A stretch of DNA of 35,965 nt, from contig JAFGKV010000297.1 in assembly GCA_016928395.1 (NCBI GenBank), forward strand, positions 1 to 35,965, in the 5' to 3' direction. A program made the position numbers and the translations under genes. Positions 31,865-35,965 of this stretch are shown one piece after another. Position 1 is the stretch's first letter. Each line of letters begins with the position of its first letter. The stretch comes from Candidatus Fermentibacterota bacterium (GTDB lineage: Bacteria; JAFGKV01). A model generated the notes under the pieces. It had not been told where the DNA came from. It did no database searches and was given only the letters and a program-made list of their open reading frames with translations.

Positions 31865-33394
31865 ATGCCTCGAGTGAATGTGGTGCGCGCGCTCATTGTC
31901 CTCGGCGCGGCATGTCTCTGCCCCCTCATCGCCCAGGCTCAGCCAGACACCGATGAAGTCCAAATGCGGGAGTTCGCGACGCCGGCGGTCGAACCAGCCG
32001 ACCCCACGGCAACGCCGTCACGAGCCGACGCCATTCGCGATCACATGGACATACTCCGTGCCGAGAGCCCCCAACGGCTGTGGTTCGAGCGACTCATCAG
32101 CCTTCTGGGCACCGCAGGCATGATTGGCATAGGCTGGCTCTTCTCGCAACACAAGAGGCATGTGTATTGGCGCACGATCATCTGGGGCGCCGCCCTGCAG
32201 ATCATCTTCGCGGTCATCGTGCTCAAGACCGGGCCGGGCCGGGCATTCTTCGCCGCCATGAATGGCGCGGTGGTGACGTTCCTGGGGTTCACTGAGGAGG
32301 GCGCGCGATTCGTGTTCGGGAACCTGGTGCGCAACAATGTTCCCGTGGGCGTTCCGCTGGGGGGAGGAATCGACAGCGTGATACTCCCCGAATCGCAGAC
32401 CGCATGGGCCAATACGGGCGCCTACTTCGCGTTCAATGTGCTGCCCACCATCATCTTCTTCTCCTCCTTTATGACGATTCTCTACCATATCGGAGTCATG
32501 CAATGGCTGGTCAAGCTGATGGCCACCGTCATGCAGAAATCCATGAAGACCTCCGGCGCCGAGTCGCTGGCGGCTGCCGCCAACATCTTCGTGGGGCAGA
32601 CTGAAGCGCCTCTCGTGGTCCGTCCCTATGTGCCGACCATGACGGAGAGCGAGCTCATGGCCATCATGACCGGCGGGTTTGCCACGGTGGCCGGTGGCGT
32701 CATGGCAGCATATGTGGGAATGCTCTCCAGCAGCTTTCCCGACATCGCCGGCCACCTTATCGCCGCCAGCGTCATGAGCGCACCGGCATCCTTGCTCATT
32801 GCCAAGGTGATGCTGCCGGAGCGGGGCACTCCGGAGACCGCGGGCAAGGTTCGTATGACCATAGAGAGACCGGACATAAATGTGATTGATGCGGCCGCCC
32901 GCGGCGCCGGTGACGGCCTCAAACTGGCCCTCAATGTCGCAGCTATGCTCCTGGCCTTCGTGGCGCTGCTGGCGGCACTGAACTACGCCTTGGGCGGTGT
33001 GGGCCGGGTGGTCGGGATCGACGGTCTCTCGCTGCAGCAGATTCTTGCAGTGATCTTTTGGCCTGTCGCATGGATGATGGGGACTCCGGTATCCGACTGC
33101 AGTACGGTGGCCATGTTGATGGGCGAGAAGATAGTGCTCACTGAATTCGTCGCCTATCTCCACCTGGCTGACCTTCTGGCTTCGGGCACTCAGATGTCGT
33201 ACAGAGGCGTGGTCATCGCCACCTACGCGCTGTGCGGATTCGCTAACTTCGGCTCCATCGCCATACAGATCGGCGGCATAAGCGGCATGGCGCCCAACCG
33301 CAGGCATGACCTTGCCAGGCTTGGGCTGCGGGCCATGATTGCCGGTACGCTGGCCGCCAATATGACCGCCACGGTTGCCGGCATGCTGGTCTGA
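31865..33394 (+). CDS. Concentrative nucleoside transporter (CNT/NupC family)
   Basis: A 509-residue sodium- or proton-coupled nucleoside importer. The start MPRVNVVRALIV has GGAGG 5 bases upstream. The core carries CNT hallmarks: GVPLGGGIDSVILPESQTAW, ANIFVGQTEAPLVVRPY with the nucleoside-binding GQTEAP, GGFATVAGGVMAAYVGML, and near the end STVAMLMGEKIVLTEFVAYL and CGFANFGSIAIQIGG. Unusually, before the first core helix lies a cleavable-looking signal peptide (residues 1-23, ending AQAQ) plus an Asp- and Pro-rich periplasmic stretch and an amphipathic region, some 75 extra residues. A merR gene and a good promoter precede it. Confidence 0.93.
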   Translation: MPRVNVVRALIVLGAACLCPLIAQAQPDTDEVQMREFATPAVEPADPTATPSRADAIRDHMDILRAESPQRLWFERLISLLGTAGMIGIGWLFSQHKRHVYWRTIIWGAALQIIFAVIVLKTGPGRAFFAAMNGAVVTFLGFTEEGARFVFGNLVRNNVPVGVPLGGGIDSVILPESQTAWANTGAYFAFNVLPTIIFFSSFMTILYHIGVMQWLVKLMATVMQKSMKTSGAESLAAAANIFVGQTEAPLVVRPYVPTMTESELMAIMTGGFATVAGGVMAAYVGMLSSSFPDIAGHLIAASVMSAPASLLIAKVMLPERGTPETAGKVRMTIERPDINVIDAAARGAGDGLKLALNVAAMLLAFVALLAALNYALGGVGRVVGIDGLSLQQILAVIFWPVAWMMGTPVSDCSTVAMLMGEKIVLTEFVAYLHLADLLASGTQMSYRGVVIATYALCGFANFGSIAIQIGGISGMAPNRRHDLARLGLRAMIAGTLAANMTATVAGMLV

Positions 33395-33406
33395 GTTCTC
33401 GTTTTC

Positions 33407-34081
33407 ATGAAGCCACCGGCCGTGCGGCTGGATCGCGTGAATGTCGCAGTCAGTCCGACGGATCACCAAATTCTCTCTGATGTCTCGCTGGAGATCATGC
33501 CTGGTGAAGTCGTGGCGCTGGTTGGGCCGTCCGGGAGCGGCAAGACGACGATCCTCAACGTGATCGCCGGTCTTCTCCCGCCGAGATCGGGATCGGTCTC
33601 GGTACTAGGTGTGGACATGGTCCGCGCCGGCGACAGCGAGAGAGCAAGGCTTCGAGCCGGAGAAATCGGCATCGTATTCCAGGGCTTTCACCTCGTTCCC
33701 GATGCGTCGGCCTTGGAGAACGTGGTGCTGCCTGCATACTTCGGCGCCACGCTGGCGACGGAGTCCAGGCAGCGTGCTCGGGATCTTCTCCAGCGGGTCG
33801 GTCTTGCCGAATGGGCGGATTCGGCCGCGGTGGATCTCTCCGAGGGGCAGCGTCAGCGTGTTGCCATCGCCCGGGCCCTGCTGGCGCATCCCTCCCTGGT
33901 GTTGGCCGACGAACCGACCGGGAACCTCGATGATCGTTCCGCCGAGACCATTCTATCGCTTCTGGTGGAAATCGTCCGCGATGGAGATGCCACCCTCATT
34001 CTGGCGACTCACGACAGCCGATGCCTGGGGAGAGTCCAGCGGACGATTCGCATCGACCAGGGAAGGATTGCGGCCCTGTGA
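33407..34081 (+). CDS. ABC transporter ATPase, LolD/MacB type
   Basis: A 224-residue ATPase. Walker A is GPSGSGKT (40-47), the Q-loop glutamine is Gln92 in IVFQGFHLVPDAS, the signature is LSEGQRQR (144-151), Walker B is LVLADEP followed by TGNLDD, and the switch histidine is in ILATHDSR. The VFQGFHLVPDASALENV stretch is typical of the MacB/LolD/FtsE group, which powers mechanical transmission rather than transport through a channel. It follows the nucleoside transporter by 12 bases with no strong ribosome site, and its TGA overlaps the permease GTG by 4 bases, so the pair is coupled. Confidence 0.93.
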   Translation: MKPPAVRLDRVNVAVSPTDHQILSDVSLEIMPGEVVALVGPSGSGKTTILNVIAGLLPPRSGSVSVLGVDMVRAGDSERARLRAGEIGIVFQGFHLVPDASALENVVLPAYFGATLATESRQRARDLLQRVGLAEWADSAAVDLSEGQRQRVAIARALLAHPSLVLADEPTGNLDDRSAETILSLLVEIVRDGDATLILATHDSRCLGRVQRTIRIDQGRIAAL

Positions 34082-35361
34082 TCACCCGCAACACACTCTC
34101 TCTGGCGATCCGCTCCTTCACCCGGCGGAAGGCAAGCAGCGTGGCGCCACTACTGTCGGTGGCGATGGCCACCGGCACAACGTTCATCGTGTTGTCCGTC
34201 GCAACCGGTGTGCACAAAGCGGGCGTCAGCGGCATGCTCTCCACACTGCCCATCACGCGTCTCGTGGCGACAGCGCGACAGGTTGATATCTTGTTCCTCC
34301 GTCTGGGCACTTCCTCGTCGCTGAGTGAAGAAACGGTGCGTTCGATCAGCCGGCTTAAGGGTGTCGTCTCGGTGTGGCCTGAACAGGTGCTGACAATGCC
34401 CGCCAGCCTCATCGGTGATCTTCTCGGCACGACTTTCTCCACCGACTGTGCAGTCTACGGGGTATCGCATGAGTTTTTCCCTCTGCGGGAAAGGCCTTCG
34501 GAGTTCGTCCCACGCCCTGCGGGGGAGCCCGTGCCGGCGGTGCTCAGCTCTCAACTGATAGACCTCTACAATAGCGGCTTCGCGGGCTCTCAGCACCTCC
34601 CCGGCCTCTCACCCAAGGCCCTCATCGGCCGGCATTTCACCCTCCTCTTGGGAACATCGAGTTTCCTTCCCGCCGAACGGTACGATCGCACCACCAGCGT
34701 ACGTTGTGAGATCGTGGGTCTGTCGGATGTGGTCTCACTCACCGGCGTCACGGTTCCCGACAGCTACGCTCTGGACTGGCATCGTCTGTATCACGGGCCA
34801 TCCTCGCCGCCGGCGTTTGCCAGTGTTCACCTCGAGGTCGCATCCAGCGATATTGTGGCCCAGGTCCGACGCGACATCGAAAGCCTCGGGCTCCACGTAC
34901 AGAGCCCCCGGGAGCTGGCGGAGAAGATCGCATTAGTCTCGCGGTACATCAGCGTGGCCGCAGGCGCCATTATTGCGCTCTTCCTCGCGCTGGCAGGCAT
35001 TGGTACGGCAACCACGCTGGGGCTTGAGGTCGCCCTTCAGGCCGAGCGCATCGGGGTGTACCGATCGCTGGGCGCATCCCGGCACGATATCCTGCGCCTC
35101 TACGTGCTACGGGCTTTCCTGCTGGGTCTGGCCGGCGCATCGGCAGGGCTTGCCGCAGGGTTGTTCTTGGTAGCAGCGGCGAGGCAGGCGCTGTCGACGC
35201 TGCAGCTTGGCCTTCCGGCGTCGTGGCTGACGCTTAACCCTTGGCATGCGCTGCTGGCCCTTGTGTTGGGAGTCATCGCCAGCGTAGGCGCAGGGCTGGT
35301 GCCGGCGCTGCGGGCATCGCGGCTCGATCCCGCGGACGCCTTGCGAAGCACCTCCGCATAG
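34078..35361 (+). CDS. ABC permease, MacB/FtsX type
   Basis: A 427-residue membrane protein. The N-terminal helix APLLSVAMATGTTFIVLSVA is followed by a periplasmic domain of about 250 residues and three C-terminal helices (around AAGAIIALFLALAGIGTATT, VLRAFLLGLAGASAGLAAGL and HALLALVLGVIASVGAGLVP), the MacB/LolC/FtsX topology. The GVYRSLGASRHDILRLYVLR loop is the coupling segment that contacts the ATPase, and the ALRASRLDPADALR ending is the usual C-terminus of such permeases. The GTG start overlaps the ATPase stop (GTGA) with GGAAGG 9 bases upstream. No MacA adaptor or outer-membrane partner is in view. Function could be lipoprotein release, export or a stress response. Confidence 0.9.
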   Translation: MITRNTLSLAIRSFTRRKASSVAPLLSVAMATGTTFIVLSVATGVHKAGVSGMLSTLPITRLVATARQVDILFLRLGTSSSLSEETVRSISRLKGVVSVWPEQVLTMPASLIGDLLGTTFSTDCAVYGVSHEFFPLRERPSEFVPRPAGEPVPAVLSSQLIDLYNSGFAGSQHLPGLSPKALIGRHFTLLLGTSSFLPAERYDRTTSVRCEIVGLSDVVSLTGVTVPDSYALDWHRLYHGPSSPPAFASVHLEVASSDIVAQVRRDIESLGLHVQSPRELAEKIALVSRYISVAAGAIIALFLALAGIGTATTLGLEVALQAERIGVYRSLGASRHDILRLYVLRAFLLGLAGASAGLAAGLFLVAAARQALSTLQLGLPASWLTLNPWHALLALVLGVIASVGAGLVPALRASRLDPADALRSTSA

Positions 35362-35684
35362 AGCCTGAACTCACGCATCGGGGCTCAGATACAGTCCTCG
35401 GAGTGCTTTGGATCGCGCAGGACTGCCTGCCTCGTGGAGTACGGGAGCAGGCTCCCGCCGGTGAAGGCCCCCGCAATCAGTAATGCTGGACCCCGCCCGC
35501 ACTCGGAGGTGTTCACGGCGGACGCCGATACGCGCCGCTGCGTGGCGTTCTCTCAACATCGAGAAGCCTGAATGCGCCGCGCACTCGGAGGCCCGACTAA
35601 CCTGTAACTTCATCAGAATAGCCTCGTGCGAAACGCTACGGACGATGCAGAGGTCGTCCCTCCATTCGGGAAAGATACCCTGTC

Positions 35685-35734
35685 CCTGGTCGCTCTGGAG
35701 GGTCGGGCTTCGTCCCGACCGCGACGCCACCAGG
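35685..35734. repeat. 50-bp nested palindrome (REP/MITE-like)
   Basis: Nested arms are visible: CCTGGT (35685) with ACCAGG (35729), CGC with GCG, and a central GGTCGGG (35701-35707) with CCCGACC (35714-35720) around a CTTCGT loop. The central stem has a TTCG-type loop and would be very stable. No T-run follows. Whether it is repeated elsewhere in the genome cannot be seen in this window. Confidence 0.55.
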
Positions 35735-35893
35735 GTCTCGTACGAGGCTCAGAAGTTTCCCTATGTATGAGCAGGGCAACGCCCGGGGCCGGGTCTCGTG
35801 TGAGAGTACATCCACGCACTCGTACTCAAAGGTACGCCTCTCGAGAGCGATACCGATACCGACCCTGAGTGAGGAGTGAGGAGATAGGGGTAC

Positions 35894-35942
35894 AGGTTCA
35901 ATACATAGGTAACGGGAATAGGTCAATACATGGGTAACGGAA
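35894..35942 (+). repeat. Tandem 26-base direct repeat followed by a strong ribosome site
   Basis: Two near-identical copies with the shared core TCAATACAT-A/G-GGTAACGG begin at 35894 and 35920. They are directly followed by AAGGAGG (35941-35947), a perfect Shine-Dalgarno, 18 bases before the window ends. This layout fits the terminal repeats of an insertion sequence in front of its transposase gene, but no coding sequence is visible to prove it. Confidence 0.45.
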
Positions 35943-35965
35943 GGAGGTAGACTGAGCCGGTCGAA

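Larger units (their letters stand above)
35362..35965. other. Gene-free terminal region with repeats and palindromes
   Basis: No frame here has recognisable content or a supported start. It holds a possible weak terminator hairpin, CGGGAG-CAGG-CTCCCG at 35442-35457; an 11-base direct repeat GCACTCGGAGG at 35499 and 35581; the nested palindrome at 35685-35734; short-period runs near 35848-35883 (GATACC twice, then GTGAGGA twice); and the tandem repeat at 35894-35942. The base pattern differs from the coding regions and suggests a repeat-rich or mobile-element border. Confidence 0.6.

Noticed and set aside
32018-33469. 483-aa minus-strand open frame
   Set aside because: Antisense to the nucleoside transporter; its length follows from codon bias and it shows no motif.
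35371-35926. Several overlapping open frames of 60-120 codons on both strands
   Set aside because: None has a ribosome site or family features, and they run through palindromes and short-period repeats.
1-35965. CRISPR arrays, rRNA genes or a replication origin
   Set aside because: I looked for regularly spaced repeats, rRNA-like conserved stretches and DnaA-box clusters and saw none.

Overview
This is a GC-rich, gene-dense bacterial chromosome segment. An outer-membrane beta-barrel fusion protein, several exported proteins and lipoproteins, an Mpl-type muropeptide ligase and SppA indicate a diderm (Gram-negative-type) cell wall. FG-GAP/FnIII exported proteins, discoidin-like exported proteins, a TolB-propeller/surface-antigen fusion and a CNT nucleoside transporter together fit a poorly cultivated lineage of the FCB type (Fermentibacteria, Eisenbacteria or Gemmatimonadota-like). 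That placement is inference from gene flavour, not from a marker tree.

Layout: (a) 1-6199, minus strand, probably one operon read right to left: a polytopic membrane protein, a 33-codon ORF that exactly fills the gap to nth, nth (endonuclease III), a histidine phosphatase, a Nudix-like protein, sppA, and two glycosyltransferases, the last cut by the window edge. (b) 6525-21060, plus strand: an exported discoidin-like protein, a frame-disrupted short gene, a HEAT-repeat protein and a degenerate HD-GYP protein that share an N-terminal domain, mpl, an SGNH-hydrolase/TPR protein, a STAS protein, pcm, a lipoprotein, a 926-aa protease-propeller-barrel fusion, and recG. (c) 21020-23029, minus strand: a GT-C (GT39-like) membrane glycosyltransferase whose 3' end overlaps that of recG. 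(d) 23361-35361, plus strand: an FG-GAP repeat protein, an etfB-etfA-acyl-CoA dehydrogenase module, tRNA-Gly(CCC), der, gpsA, a MerR regulator, a CNT nucleoside transporter, and an ABC ATPase/MacB-FtsX-type permease pair. (e) 35362-35965: no convincing gene. It holds a 50-bp nested palindrome, short-period repeats and a tandem direct repeat followed by a strong Shine-Dalgarno at the window edge, which looks like the approach to a mobile or repeated element.

How the genes may work together: Mpl (muropeptide recycling) and the SGNH-TPR protein overlap and belong to one tightly packed transcription unit with the HEAT/HD-GYP-like pair, suggesting an envelope-related role for that pair. The lipoprotein and the protease-propeller-barrel fusion overlap and are probably made together as an outer-membrane surface assembly. 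The Etf/acyl-CoA dehydrogenase trio forms a self-contained electron-transfer unit for acyl-CoA oxidation or enoyl-CoA reduction.

The best candidates for something undescribed are the HExxH-protease/TolB-propeller/barrel fusion with its overlapping lipoprotein, the HEAT/degenerate-HD-GYP pair with a shared N-terminal domain, and the 33-codon ORF coupled to nth.
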